From Occultella kanbiaonis (lineage in GTDB: Bacteria; Actinomycetota; Actinomycetes; Actinomycetales; Beutenbergiaceae): a stretch of DNA of 64,000 bases. The stretch's first letter is position 1, and each line of letters starts with the position of its first letter. Below the pieces are notes generated by a model. That model had not been told where the DNA came from. It searched no databases and saw only the letters and a program-made list of their open reading frames with translations. The DNA is taken from assembly GCF_009708215.1 (NCBI RefSeq), contig NZ_CP046175.1:2108001-2172000 (forward strand), given 5' to 3'. Shown in pieces: positions 1-8,549 of this stretch. A program made the translations under genes and the position numbers.

Positions 1-50
1 CGGCAGGCCGCGCCGTCGGGCTCGGCATGCCCACGGTGCGGCGCGGCTGA
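1..50 (+). CDS. 3' end of an upstream gene, possibly miaB
   Basis: An open frame runs in from the left edge and stops at TGA 48-50. Only 15 residues are visible (ending LGMPTVRRG). A run such as LGMP near the C-terminus is seen in some actinobacterial MiaB proteins (tRNA 2-methylthioadenosine synthase), and miaB often lies just upstream of miaA in this phylum, so miaB is a guess from context. It faces the minus-strand YbjN genes. A weak 7-bp inverted repeat (75-81 with 92-98) lies between them and could be a terminator. Confidence 0.35.
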   Translation, partial: AGRAVGLGMPTVRRG

Positions 51-83
51 CGCAGCCGACGAGCGTCAGGTGCGGCGTTCGAT

Positions 84-530
84 TCAGGAGCCGAACGCGG
101 AGGTCAGTGCTCGCAGGCACTGTCCCGAGGTGGCCAGGCCCAGCGTGACTGCTTCGGCGAACTGGTCGTCGGTGGCGCCGCCGCTGAAGTCCGCGACGAA
201 CAGGGTTCGGACCGCGAGCCGGTCCTGCGCGTCCGAGGACCAGAACACCGTCGGCCAGATGTGCTCCCGGTGCCAGTCGTTGGCGAAGCCGACCAGGTCC
301 GCCTCCCGCGTGGCGGGGATCGGGTCCGCGTAGGAGCCGCGCACCTGGAGCACGCTCACGTCGCCGACCCGGATCGCGATGTCGAACGGGTAGGCGCCCC
401 AGACGCCGCGCAGGCCGTTGGTGCCGGCGGGGGTGACGGCGAACCCTTGAGCCCGGGCGTGGGCACGCAGTCGCTCGATGCTGATCGGGTACGGCCAGTC
501 GGAGGCGGGCAGATCCGCCGGGGAGCTCAT
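84..530 (-). CDS. YbjN domain-containing protein (second of a pair)
   Basis: A 148-residue soluble protein with the YbjN-type layout: a predicted amphipathic start (IERLRAHARAQGF), a central beta-rich part (WGAYPFDIAIRVGD, VLQVRGSY) and a helical end. The YbjN family adopts a type III secretion chaperone-like fold. In actinobacteria its members are small cytoplasmic proteins of unknown function. The ATG overlaps the stop of the upstream YbjN gene by 4 bp (ATGA), so the two are translationally coupled. There is no signal peptide and no obvious catalytic motif. The family call is fairly safe; the role is unknown. Confidence 0.75.
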   Translation of the reverse strand: MSSPADLPASDWPYPISIERLRAHARAQGFAVTPAGTNGLRGVWGAYPFDIAIRVGDVSVLQVRGSYADPIPATREADLVGFANDWHREHIWPTVFWSSDAQDRLAVRTLFVADFSGGATDDQFAEAVTLGLATSGQCLRALTSAFGS

Positions 531-1039
531 GCCAGCCCGCCGGGTGCCTGCAGGGCCGGGTCCGGGTAGCGGTCGTCCAGCTCCGCGAAGACGGCGAGCG
601 CGGTGGTGATGGCGGCCCGGATCGCCCGGCCGAGTTGGTGCTCGGACAGGCCCTCGCGCAGCGGCGTGGCGGACTCCGCGCAGAACCGCATCGTGCCGTC
701 GTCGTGGACGAGCAGGAAGCACTTCGGCCACAGCGTGCGCGCGTGGCGGGCGTTGATGAAGTCCATCAGCTCCGGTCGGCGCTCGATCGTGATCCGCCGG
801 TTCCACTGGGCCCGGATCTGCAGCACCTCGTTCGCGCCCGCCAGCGCGACCGTGAACACGTGCCCGTTCCAGAGGCCGCCGAGATGTGAGTCGTCGGAGA
901 CGAAGAACTTCTGGTCGTGCTCGCGCAGCCACGCCTTCAGCCGGTCGCGGTCGACGGCCACGACCTCATCGGCGAGCGCGGGTTCGGAGCCCGCGGCGTC
1001 ATCGGCGGGATCCGGTGGTGCGTGGTCGGAGGCTGCCAT
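527..1039 (-). CDS. YbjN domain-containing protein (first of a pair)
   Basis: A 170-residue protein with an acidic, low-complexity N-terminus (about residues 1-28) followed by a YbjN-like domain (DRDRLKAWLREHDQKFF, FTVALAG, LQIRAQWNRR, FINARHARTLWPKCFL). Its core resembles the next gene, so the two look like tandem duplicates. The chosen ATG has GGAGG only 2 nt upstream, too close for normal ribosome binding, but a TAGACT -10 hexamer sits 7 nt upstream, so the mRNA is probably leaderless. The gene diverges from miaA. Function unknown. Confidence 0.7.
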   Translation of the reverse strand: MAASDHAPPDPADDAAGSEPALADEVVAVDRDRLKAWLREHDQKFFVSDDSHLGGLWNGHVFTVALAGANEVLQIRAQWNRRITIERRPELMDFINARHARTLWPKCFLLVHDDGTMRFCAESATPLREGLSEHQLGRAIRAAITTALAVFAELDDRYPDPALQAPGGLA

Positions 1040-1046
1040 CACCTCC

Positions 1047-1052
1047 AGTCTA
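1047..1052 (-). promoter_or_regulatory. -10 element of a probable leaderless promoter (YbjN pair)
   Basis: TAGACT on the minus strand ends 7 nt before the ATG at 1039. At that distance the transcript would start at the A of the start codon. No recognisable -35 was seen. Confidence 0.5.
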
Positions 1053-1108
1053 GGTCGCCCGGGAGCGGCGACCGCCTGCCGGTTCGGGGCCATCCAGGGC
1101 TGGGACGG

Positions 1109-1114
1109 TAGGTT
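1109..1114 (+). promoter_or_regulatory. -10 element of a probable leaderless promoter (miaA)
   Basis: TAGGTT ends 6 nt before the GTG start of miaA. There is no Shine-Dalgarno sequence in the gap (gcctcc), which fits a leaderless mRNA. Confidence 0.5.
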
Positions 1115-1120
1115 GCCTCC

Positions 1121-2026
1121 GTGCTGAACCGAGGTGTGCCCGTGGTGGCCGTGGTGGGTCCGACCGCCAGCGGCAAGTCCGACCTCGCCCTGGATCTGGC
1201 CGAAGGGCTCGGCGCCGAGATCATCAACGCGGACGCCATGCAGCTCTACCGCGGCATGGACATCGGCACCGCGAAACTGCGCCCCGAGGAGCGCCGCGGC
1301 ATCGCCCACCACCAGCTCGACGTGCTGGACGTGGACACCGACGCCACCGTCGCCGCCTACCAGAGGCATGCCCGCGCCGACCTGGCCGGCATCGCCGCCC
1401 GGGGACACGCCGTCGTCGTGGTCGGTGGTTCGGGCCTGTACGTGCGTGCCCTGCTGGACGACCTGTCCTTCCCCGGCACCGACGAGGCGGTCCGCGCCGC
1501 GCTCGAGGCGCGCGCCGAGGCCGAGGGGCCCGGGCTCCTGCACGCCGAGCTCGAGGCGGCGGACCCGGTCGCGGCCGCCCGGATCGATCGGCGCAACGCC
1601 CGCCGGATCATCCGGGCGCTCGAGGTCATCGCGATCACGGGTGAGCCGTACTCGGCGAACCTGCCGAGCCACTCCTCACACATCCCGGCGGTGCACGTGG
1701 CGGTGGATCTGCCGCGGCCGGTCCTGCACGAACGCATCGACGCGAGGGCGCGGTCGATGTTCGACGGCGGACTGCTCGCCGAGACCGGCGCGCTCCTCGA
1801 TCGTGGGCTGGAGCGAGGCCGAACCGCCCGCCGGGCGGTCGGCTACGCGCAGGCGCTCGCGGTGCTGCGCGGTGAGACGGACGTGGCGACGGCCGTCGCC
1901 GACACCGCCCAGGCCACCCGCCAGCTGGCCCGCCGGCAGATGACCTGGTTCCGGCGCGATCCCCGGATCGCCTGGCTGGCGCCGGGCCCCGATCTGGCCG
2001 AGCGGGCCCGTAGGCTGCTGCCATGA
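1121..2026 (+). CDS. miaA: tRNA dimethylallyltransferase MiaA
   Basis: Transfers a dimethylallyl group from DMAPP to N6 of A37 in tRNAs that read UNN codons. The 301-residue length is normal. The P-loop GPTASGKS is at residues 13-20, followed by the family signature NADAMQLYRGMDIGTAK, the GGSGLY motif and the C-terminal RQLARRQMTWFRRDP signature. The start is GTG, with a -10-like hexamer just upstream. The stop overlaps the dapF start (ATGA), so miaA and dapF form an operon. The miaA-dapF-hflX order is common in actinobacteria. Confident call. Confidence 0.97.
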   Translation: MLNRGVPVVAVVGPTASGKSDLALDLAEGLGAEIINADAMQLYRGMDIGTAKLRPEERRGIAHHQLDVLDVDTDATVAAYQRHARADLAGIAARGHAVVVVGGSGLYVRALLDDLSFPGTDEAVRAALEARAEAEGPGLLHAELEAADPVAAARIDRRNARRIIRALEVIAITGEPYSANLPSHSSHIPAVHVAVDLPRPVLHERIDARARSMFDGGLLAETGALLDRGLERGRTARRAVGYAQALAVLRGETDVATAVADTAQATRQLARRQMTWFRRDPRIAWLAPGPDLAERARRLLP

Positions 2027-2967
2027 CTTCACCTGTTGCGGCGCCCGTGCACACCTTCGTCAAGGGCCACGGCACCGGCAACGACTTCCTGCTGTACGCC
2101 GACCCCGACGGCGCGGCCCCGCTCAGCACGAGCGAGGTGGCCGCGCTCGCCGACCGGCACACCGGCATCGGCGCGGACGGCGTGATCCGCGCCGTGCGCA
2201 GCGCCGCGATCACCGAGGGCGCCGACCGGGCGGCCGGGCGGGAACCGGCGGCACTGTGGTTCATGGACTACGTGAACGCCGACGGCTCGGTCGCCGAGAT
2301 GTGCGGCAACGGGATCCGGGTGTTCGTCGCGTTCCTGCGCCACGCCGGGCTGCTCGCCCTCGACGACGGCGACACGGTCCAGGTCGCCACCCGGGCCGGC
2401 GTGCTGGGCGTGCGTCGCGAGGGCAGGGACTACGCGGCGGACCTGGGCCGGTGGAGCGCACCCGGCGGCGACGCCGCACTCGCGCAGGGCTTCGACGCCA
2501 GCGTCGGGGTGGCCGGGCTCGCCGAGCCCCGCCCGGGCCTACGCCTGGACCTGCCGAACCCGCACACCGTGATCGCCCTCGAGGACACCGAACAGCTCGA
2601 GGTCCTGGACCTCACCCGGGCGCCGATCGTCGACCCCGCGCCCGCGCGCGGCACGAACGTGGAGTTCGTGGTGCCGCTCGGCGACCGCGAGGTGGACATC
2701 GTCGACAGCACCGGTGCCGTGGTGGGCTCGAAGACGGTCGGTGTGGTTCGGATGCGGGTGTACGAGCGCGGCGTGGGGGAGACGCTCTCCTGCGGTACCG
2801 GTGCCTGCGCGGCCGCGCTCGCGGTGCGCAACTGGTTCGGCGAGGGCGCTCCGCAGGAGTGGATCGTGCAGGTTCCCGGCGGCGAGCTGCGGGTTCGGAT
2901 GCTGCCCGACGACCACGTCGAGCTCGCCGGACCGGCCGAGCTCGTCGGCACCGTCACCGCCCTCTGA
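2023..2967 (+). CDS. dapF: diaminopimelate epimerase DapF
   Basis: Converts LL- to meso-diaminopimelate in the lysine pathway. The protein has 314 residues. The two catalytic cysteines are visible: C94 in MCGNGIRVF and C257 in SCGTGACAAA. The N-terminal GTGNDFLLY motif and the mid-protein NPHTV and GTNVEFV motifs are typical. It is translationally coupled to miaA by a 4-bp overlap. Because MurE in this window looks lysine-type, the meso-DAP made here may serve mainly as the precursor of lysine. Confidence 0.97.
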   Translation: MTSPVAAPVHTFVKGHGTGNDFLLYADPDGAAPLSTSEVAALADRHTGIGADGVIRAVRSAAITEGADRAAGREPAALWFMDYVNADGSVAEMCGNGIRVFVAFLRHAGLLALDDGDTVQVATRAGVLGVRREGRDYAADLGRWSAPGGDAALAQGFDASVGVAGLAEPRPGLRLDLPNPHTVIALEDTEQLEVLDLTRAPIVDPAPARGTNVEFVVPLGDREVDIVDSTGAVVGSKTVGVVRMRVYERGVGETLSCGTGACAAALAVRNWFGEGAPQEWIVQVPGGELRVRMLPDDHVELAGPAELVGTVTAL

Positions 2968-3076
2968 GCTGCGGCGAGCCGCACCCGGGTCGACGGTCGA
3001 TGACTTCCGGTCGTGGCGACGGTCCATCCGAATGGGACCGAACCGCCTCGGCCCGGAAGCGAACGGAGACCTGTCC

Positions 3077-3619
3077 ATGACCGTCCTGATCTACTCGGCG
3101 ACGATGTCGCTCGACGGATTCATCGCGGGGCCGGGAGGAGACATGTCCTGGTTGGCTCCGTACACCGCCCCCGATCCCGCCGCCGACGAGCTCGCGGCCC
3201 GGACCGGGGCGCTCCTGGTCGGCAACACCACCTTTGGCGGGGACGACCCGAACCGCGGCACCGACGCCGAGGGGGCGTTCGGTGGCACCTGGCACGGCCC
3301 ACAGTTCGTGCTCACCCATCGCCGGCCGGACGCCGGGCCGCCGGACGTGACGTTCACCGACGACCTCCGCTGGGCGGTCGCGGCGGCCCGGGCTGCGGCG
3401 GGCGCGAAGGACGTCAACGTGCTCGGCGCCGACGTCGCGCGGCAGTGCCTGGAACTCGGGCTGCTCGACGAGGTGGTCGTGTTCGTGGTCCCGGTGCTGC
3501 TCGGCGACGGCGTCCGGCTCTTCGACCACCCCGGCGGCCACCCGGTCCGTCTCGAACACGTCGCCCGGGGTATCGGCGAGGAGTCGACCCACCTGCGGCT
3601 GCGGGTGGTCCGGGACTGA
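3077..3619 (+). CDS. dihydrofolate reductase family (RibD C-terminal-like) protein
   Basis: A 180-residue single-domain protein. It opens with IYSATMSLDGFIAGPGGDM, the usual start of the RibD_C/DHFR-like superfamily, and has the late NVLGADVARQCLELGLLDE and VPVLLGDGVRLF segments that form the nucleotide pocket and dimer edge. Such proteins are NADPH-dependent reductases of uncertain substrate; true folate reduction is not established for this type. The ATG lies near a GGAGAC ribosome site. It follows dapF by 109 bp, so it may have its own promoter. The next gene is convergent. Confidence 0.8.
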   Translation: MTVLIYSATMSLDGFIAGPGGDMSWLAPYTAPDPAADELAARTGALLVGNTTFGGDDPNRGTDAEGAFGGTWHGPQFVLTHRRPDAGPPDVTFTDDLRWAVAAARAAAGAKDVNVLGADVARQCLELGLLDEVVVFVVPVLLGDGVRLFDHPGGHPVRLEHVARGIGEESTHLRLRVVRD

Positions 3620-3629
3620 GTGGTCCGGG

Positions 3630-4229
3630 TCAGTGCACGGTCAGGACCCGGAACCCGTTCACGCTCGTCAGGCGGGTCACGTCCCGGTCCAGCTCCGCCG
3701 CGATCCACCGCTGCAGCGAGTCCGAGCCGAGGTTGCGCTGCACCACCAGCTGCGCGCGGGCACCCGGGGTCAGCCGCGGCAGCCAGGTCCGCAGGATCTC
3801 GTGCAGCGCCGCCTTGCCGATCCGGATGGGCGGGTTCGACCAGAGCTCGTCGACGCGCAGGTCCGGCTCGGTGGCGAGCAGTTCCTCGGGCAGGTACGTC
3901 TGGACGTTCTCGAGGCCGAGCCGCGCCGCGTTGTCCGCCGTGAGCGCGAGGGCCCGCTCGTTGACGTCCACCGCGAGCACGCGCGCACCGGGGGAGGCGA
4001 GGGCCATCGCGATCGCGATCGGGCCCCACCCGCAGCCCAGGTCGAGGAGGGTGCCGGTGGCGGGCGGATCATCAACGGTGTCCAGCAGCACCGTGGTGCC
4101 CGGGTCCAGGCGATCGCCCGAGAAGACCCCGGCCGCGGTCTCCAGTCGCACCCGCCGTCCCCGGAGTGCGACGTCGATCTCCCGCCGCCGGTCGGGGCCG
4201 CTCGGTGTGGTCGAGAAGTAGTGGGACAC
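3630..4229 (-). CDS. class I SAM-dependent methyltransferase, RsmC/MTS-like
   Basis: A 199-residue methyltransferase with the small MTS domain: SAM-binding motif I DLGCGWGP, motif II VLAVDVNERAL, and the catalytic NPP-type motif WSNPPIRIGK typical of enzymes that methylate exocyclic amines of guanine in rRNA (RsmC, RlmG). It lacks the extra N-terminal half of E. coli RsmC, as usual in actinobacteria. The GTG at 4229 gives the conserved start (SHYFSTTPSGP), and TAGGCT lies 7 nt upstream, so the mRNA is probably leaderless. 16S rRNA as substrate is inferred from family. Confidence 0.85.
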   Translation of the reverse strand: MSHYFSTTPSGPDRRREIDVALRGRRVRLETAAGVFSGDRLDPGTTVLLDTVDDPPATGTLLDLGCGWGPIAIAMALASPGARVLAVDVNERALALTADNAARLGLENVQTYLPEELLATEPDLRVDELWSNPPIRIGKAALHEILRTWLPRLTPGARAQLVVQRNLGSDSLQRWIAAELDRDVTRLTSVNGFRVLTVH

Positions 4230-4236
4230 GGCGACG

Positions 4237-4242
4237 AGCCTA
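4237..4242 (-). promoter_or_regulatory. -10 element of a probable leaderless promoter (methyltransferase)
   Basis: TAGGCT on the minus strand ends 7 nt before the GTG start at 4229. No ribosome-binding site lies between them. Confidence 0.5.
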
Positions 4243-4353
4243 ATGGCGTGCTTGCGCACGAGCCGCTCGGGCCTACGGCCGACAGCGAAATCCCTTGGGT
4301 ACATCTTGTCCGCGTGCCACCATTGAGTCATCGGACCCCCAACAAAGGACACC

Positions 4354-5868
4354 ATGACCGAACGCACCGCCCCGACGACCCCCCGTAGCGACGCATCCCA
4401 CGGCGACGACGCCCAGGACCGCGCGCAGGACGTCGTCGCACGAATCCTGGCCCGGGCGGGCACGGCGATCCAACCGACCGACGACGGACCGAGCGCCTAC
4501 GACGGCGAGCAGTTCGACGTCGAGGACCGTTCTGCCCTGCGCCGGGTCGCCGGCCTGTCCACCGAGCTCGAGGACGTTACCGAGGTCGAGTACCGGCAGT
4601 TGCGCCTCGAACGCGTGGTGCTGGTCGGCCTGTGGAGTTCCGGCACCGCTGAGGCCGCGGAGGTCTCGCTGCGCGAGCTCTCCGCGCTCGCCGAGACGGC
4701 CGGTTCGGAGGTCCTGGACGGGCTCCTGCAGCGGCGCACCGCGCCCGACCCGGGCACCTACCTGGGTTCCGGCAAGGCCCGCGAGCTCGCTGATCTCGTC
4801 GCCTCGACCGGCGCCGACACCGTGATCGTCGACTCCGAGCTCGCCCCGTCCCAGCGCCGCGCGCTGGAGGACGTCGTCAAGGTCAAGGTCATCGACCGCA
4901 CGGCGCTGATCCTGGACATCTTCGCCCAGCACGCACAGTCCAGGGAGGGCAAGGCACAGGTCGAGCTCGCCCAGCTCGAGTACCTGCTCCCACGACTGCG
5001 TGGTTGGGGTGAGTCGATGTCCCGGCAGGCCGGTGGTCGGGTCGCCGGCGGTGCCGGGATCGGCTCCCGCGGTCCCGGTGAGACGAAGATCGAGCTCGAC
5101 AGGCGGCGGATCCGCACCCGCGTGGCGAAGCTGCGCCGCCAGATCAAGGCGATGGCGCCCTCCCGCGCCACCCGTCGGCACTCCCGTCGTGCTGGAGCCG
5201 TGCCGTCGGTCGCGATCGCCGGTTACACGAACGCCGGCAAGTCCTCCCTGCTGAACCGGCTCACCGGCGCCGGGGTCCTCGTCCAGAACGCACTGTTCGC
5301 GACGCTGGACCCGACAGTCCGCCGGACCGAGACGCCGGACGGGCGTACCTACACGCTCGCGGACACGGTCGGTTTCGTGCGGAACCTGCCCACCGAACTC
5401 ATCGAGGCGTTCCGGTCGACGCTCGAGGAGGTCGCCCAGGCTGACCTCATCGTGCACGTCGTGGACGCCTCGCACCCCGACCCCGAGGGTCAGCTCGACG
5501 CGGTGCGCTCCGTCCTGCGCGACATCGAGGGCACGTCCGACATCCCCGAGATCGTCGCGCTGAACAAGGCCGACCTCGCCGAGCCGGAGACCATCGCACG
5601 GCTGCGCACCCGGGTGCCGGACGCCGTCGCCGTGTCCGCCCGGACGGGTGCGGGCATCGAGGAACTACGGGACCGGATCGCCGAGCTGCTGCCGCACCCG
5701 GCGGTCCATGTCGACGTCGTGGTGCCCTACCAGCGGGGCGACCTGGTGCACCGCGCGCACGTCAGCGGTGAGGTCCTCGCCGAGGAACACACCGAGGCCG
5801 GGACCCGGCTCGTGGCGCGGGTCGACTCCGAGCTCGCCGCGGCGCTCGCGGACGCCGTCGCCAGCTGA
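4354..5868 (+). CDS. hflX: ribosome-associated GTPase HflX
   Basis: A GTPase that binds the 50S subunit and splits stalled or hibernating ribosomes. The protein has 504 residues. The N-terminal HflX domain contains the glycine-rich signature (GTYLGSGKA and GGAGIGSRGPGETKIELD). The G domain has G1 GYTNAGKS at 290-297, G3 DTVGF at about 337 and G4 NKAD at about 404. A clear AAGGA ribosome site lies 5 nt before the ATG. It diverges from the methyltransferase gene across 124 bp. Confident family call. Confidence 0.96.
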   Translation: MTERTAPTTPRSDASHGDDAQDRAQDVVARILARAGTAIQPTDDGPSAYDGEQFDVEDRSALRRVAGLSTELEDVTEVEYRQLRLERVVLVGLWSSGTAEAAEVSLRELSALAETAGSEVLDGLLQRRTAPDPGTYLGSGKARELADLVASTGADTVIVDSELAPSQRRALEDVVKVKVIDRTALILDIFAQHAQSREGKAQVELAQLEYLLPRLRGWGESMSRQAGGRVAGGAGIGSRGPGETKIELDRRRIRTRVAKLRRQIKAMAPSRATRRHSRRAGAVPSVAIAGYTNAGKSSLLNRLTGAGVLVQNALFATLDPTVRRTETPDGRTYTLADTVGFVRNLPTELIEAFRSTLEEVAQADLIVHVVDASHPDPEGQLDAVRSVLRDIEGTSDIPEIVALNKADLAEPETIARLRTRVPDAVAVSARTGAGIEELRDRIAELLPHPAVHVDVVVPYQRGDLVHRAHVSGEVLAEEHTEAGTRLVARVDSELAAALADAVAS

Positions 5869-5961
5869 CCCGGCGACGCACCGGGACCGGTCCGGGCGTC
5901 GTCGTGGCACCGTCGTCCACAAGCCGGAGCGCCGCACCGCCGGCTCGACGGCGTGGCGCGA

Positions 5962-5967
5962 TACCGT
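5962..5967 (+). promoter_or_regulatory. -10 element of a probable leaderless promoter (dinG-like gene)
   Basis: TACCGT ends 7 nt before the in-frame GTG at 5975. This is the main reason for choosing that start over the ATG at 6020. Confidence 0.45.
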
Positions 5968-5974
5968 CGAGGAC

Positions 5975-8131
5975 GTGCCTGCCGACCCCACCTCGACCGA
6001 TCCCGACGACGCCCTGACCATGACGAAGGACAGGTCGGCCGACGCTGCCGAGGACGAGGCGGGCACGGGTCGTGCGGGCGCTTCCGCGGAAGCGCCCGAG
6101 GCAGCCGGGAGCACCCCGGCACCGGCCGGACGCATCGGCGCAGGGCGACCGACGCCGTCGGACATCGATGCCGTGCTCGACGCGGTGGTCGCCTCGATGG
6201 GCGGCGCCCGGCGCGAGGGGCAGCACGAGATGGCTCGTGCCGTCACCGAGGCACTCACCGAGTCCAAGCACCTGCTCGTGCAGGCCGGCACGGGTACCGG
6301 GAAGTCGCTCGCCTACCTCGTGCCGACGCTGGTGAACGCGGTCGCCACCGGGGAGCGGGCGATCGTCTCGACGGCCACCCTCGCGTTGCAGCGGCAGGTG
6401 ATCGGCCACGACCTGCCGCTGGTGGCTGACATCCTCTCCGACAAGCTGCCCCGGGAGCCCACCGTCGCCCTGCTGAAGGGCTGGCACAACTACCTGTGCC
6501 TGCACAAGATCGCCGGCGGCTACCCGGCCGAGGACGACTCGGCGCTCTTCTCGGAGGCGCTCGTGGCGCCGTCGGTGGCCGAGGAACACCCCAGGGAGCA
6601 GGACGACTCGCTCGGCGCCCAGGTCGTGCGCGTGCGCGAGTGGGCGGAGCAGACCACCAGCGGCGACCGCGACGAGCTGATCCCCGGGATCAGCGACAAG
6701 GCGTGGCGGCAGGTGTCGATCACGTCGATGGAGTGCCTCGGCCAGCGCTGCCCGTTGCTGGCCGACTGCTTCCCCGAGAAGGCGAAGGCCGCCTCCCGGG
6801 AGGCGGACGTCGTGGTGACGAACCACGCGATGCTCGGGATCGCCGCATCCGGATCGCCCAAGGTGCTGCCCGAGCACGAGGTGCTGGTCGTCGACGAGGC
6901 GCACGAACTGGCCGACCGCGTCACCGCGCAGTCCACCGTGGAGCTGTCCGCGTCCTCGGTGGACCGGGCCGCGCGGCTCGCCCGCCGGCATGCCGGGCTC
7001 GCGCTGCCCGGGCTGGACGACGCCGTGAACACCCTGCGCACCGAGCTCATGGGCGTGCCCGAGGGACGGCTGCAGGCCGGCCTGCCGGAGGCGCTGATCG
7101 GCACGGTCCGGCTGATCGCCGACGGCGCCCGGGAGGCCATGACCGCGATGCGCACCGAGGCCGGCGCGAGCGTCAGCCCGGAACAGGCCGGCGCGAAGAA
7201 CATGGCCAAGAGCGCGATGCTGATCCTGTTCGAGGTGTGTGACCGGCTCCTGTCCGACCGGGTCGCCAACCTCCGGGACGTCGTGTGGTGCGAGCGCGGC
7301 CGGCGGCCGGGGGAGGGCTCCCGCTTGATGGTCGCGCCGCTGAACGTGTCCGGGTCGATCAACTCCGAGCTGTTCACCGACCGTGCGGTGGTGCTCACGT
7401 CGGCCACCCTCACCCTCGGCGGCACCTTCGACTCCACGGCTCGCGCCGTGGGCCTGTCCGACGGCGGCTACCGCGGCGTGGATGTCGCGTCACCGTTCGA
7501 CTACGGCAAGCAGGGCATCCTGTACGTCGCCAAGCATCTGCCTGCGCCCGGGCGGGACGGCACCGACGAGCGGATCCTGACCGAGATCGCCGAACTGGTC
7601 GAGGCCGCCGGGGGCCGGACCCTCGGACTGTTCTCCTCCCGGCGCGGCGCGCAGCTCGCAGCCGAGGCGATGCGTGAACGCCTCGACACCCCGGTGCTGC
7701 TCCAGGGTGAGGACTCGTTGCCGTCCCTGGTCAAGCAGTTCGCAGCCGACCCGGCGACCTCCCTGTTCGGCACGCTCTCGCTGTGGCAGGGCGTGGACGT
7801 GCCGGGGGAGTCCTGCCAGCTCGTGATCATCGACCGGATCCCGTTCCCGCGCCCGGACGACCCGATCAAGGCCGCCCGGACCGAGGTGGTCGCGGCAGGA
7901 GGCGGCAACGGTTTCATGGCCGTCTCGGCCACGCACGCCGCCCTCCTGCTCGCCCAGGGCGCCGGCCGGCTGATCCGGCGTACCACCGACCGGGGCGTCG
8001 TGGCCGTTCTCGACCCGCGGCTGCGGACCGCCCGCTACGGGAGCTTCCTGGCCGGGTCGCTGCCGCCGCTGTGGCCGACCACGGATCCCGGCCTGGTCCG
8101 GGCGGCGCTGCGCCGGCTCGCGGCTTCCTAG
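5975..8131 (+). CDS. dinG: ATP-dependent DNA helicase, DinG/XPD family
   Basis: A superfamily 2 helicase of 718 residues. Walker A GTGTGKS is at 105-111 and the DEAH box at 307-310. Between them are cysteines (YLCLHK, ECLGQRCPLLADC) in the arrangement that holds the 4Fe-4S cluster of XPD/DinG enzymes. The C-terminal half has LTSATL and the QGAGRLIRR motif VI. Such enzymes unwind 5'-3', including R-loops and D-loops. The first 65 residues are acidic and poorly conserved, so the start (GTG 5975 or ATG 6020) is uncertain. It converges with the lipoprotein gene with 13 bp between stops. Confidence 0.9.
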   Translation: MPADPTSTDPDDALTMTKDRSADAAEDEAGTGRAGASAEAPEAAGSTPAPAGRIGAGRPTPSDIDAVLDAVVASMGGARREGQHEMARAVTEALTESKHLLVQAGTGTGKSLAYLVPTLVNAVATGERAIVSTATLALQRQVIGHDLPLVADILSDKLPREPTVALLKGWHNYLCLHKIAGGYPAEDDSALFSEALVAPSVAEEHPREQDDSLGAQVVRVREWAEQTTSGDRDELIPGISDKAWRQVSITSMECLGQRCPLLADCFPEKAKAASREADVVVTNHAMLGIAASGSPKVLPEHEVLVVDEAHELADRVTAQSTVELSASSVDRAARLARRHAGLALPGLDDAVNTLRTELMGVPEGRLQAGLPEALIGTVRLIADGAREAMTAMRTEAGASVSPEQAGAKNMAKSAMLILFEVCDRLLSDRVANLRDVVWCERGRRPGEGSRLMVAPLNVSGSINSELFTDRAVVLTSATLTLGGTFDSTARAVGLSDGGYRGVDVASPFDYGKQGILYVAKHLPAPGRDGTDERILTEIAELVEAAGGRTLGLFSSRRGAQLAAEAMRERLDTPVLLQGEDSLPSLVKQFAADPATSLFGTLSLWQGVDVPGESCQLVIIDRIPFPRPDDPIKAARTEVVAAGGGNGFMAVSATHAALLLAQGAGRLIRRTTDRGVVAVLDPRLRTARYGSFLAGSLPPLWPTTDPGLVRAALRRLAAS

Positions 8132-8144
8132 TACTCCGAACGGA

Positions 8145-8543
8145 TCAGGGAGCGGTCGAGACGTACTCGGCCGTGTCCTCATCGACGAGGATGACGATGA
8201 GGTCCACCTCGCCGCTGCGCTCGCCGGACCGTTCGACGAGGTCGAGGTCCTCCAGAGGCGCGCCGACGATCTCGACGTTCGGGTCTGCGCACTGTGCGGG
8301 ATCGGTGTCTTCGACGGCGTCGCACAGGAGCAGGACACCACCCTCCGTGACGAGCGTGACGGCGAGGCGCACCTGTTCGCCGTAATCGGGCTCCTCGAGC
8401 GCCTCGCGCATCGTCATGGGGTGGAGCTCCGAGATGTCGACGGTCATTGGGCTGGGCGTCGGCGGGCTCTGGTCGGAGGTGCACCCAGCCAGCACCGCTG
8501 CCACGCTCACGCTCGCGAGGACTGCGCTCGTGACCGTTCTCAC
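8145..8543 (-). CDS. small putative lipoprotein
   Basis: A 132-residue protein with a lipoprotein signal peptide: positively charged start, hydrophobic stretch and lipobox LAGC with the modified Cys at about residue 21. The mature part is acidic and Pro/Thr-rich at first, then has two hydrophobic strands (VRLAVTLVTEGGVLLLC, VDLIVILVDED) and two further cysteines that may pair. No known domain recognised. GTG start. It lies 6 bp downstream of the prodomain-like gene, so the two are likely co-transcribed and both exported. Confidence 0.7.
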   Translation of the reverse strand: MRTVTSAVLASVSVAAVLAGCTSDQSPPTPSPMTVDISELHPMTMREALEEPDYGEQVRLAVTLVTEGGVLLLCDAVEDTDPAQCADPNVEIVGAPLEDLDLVERSGERSGEVDLIVILVDEDTAEYVSTAP

Positions 8544-8549
8544 GGGTGG

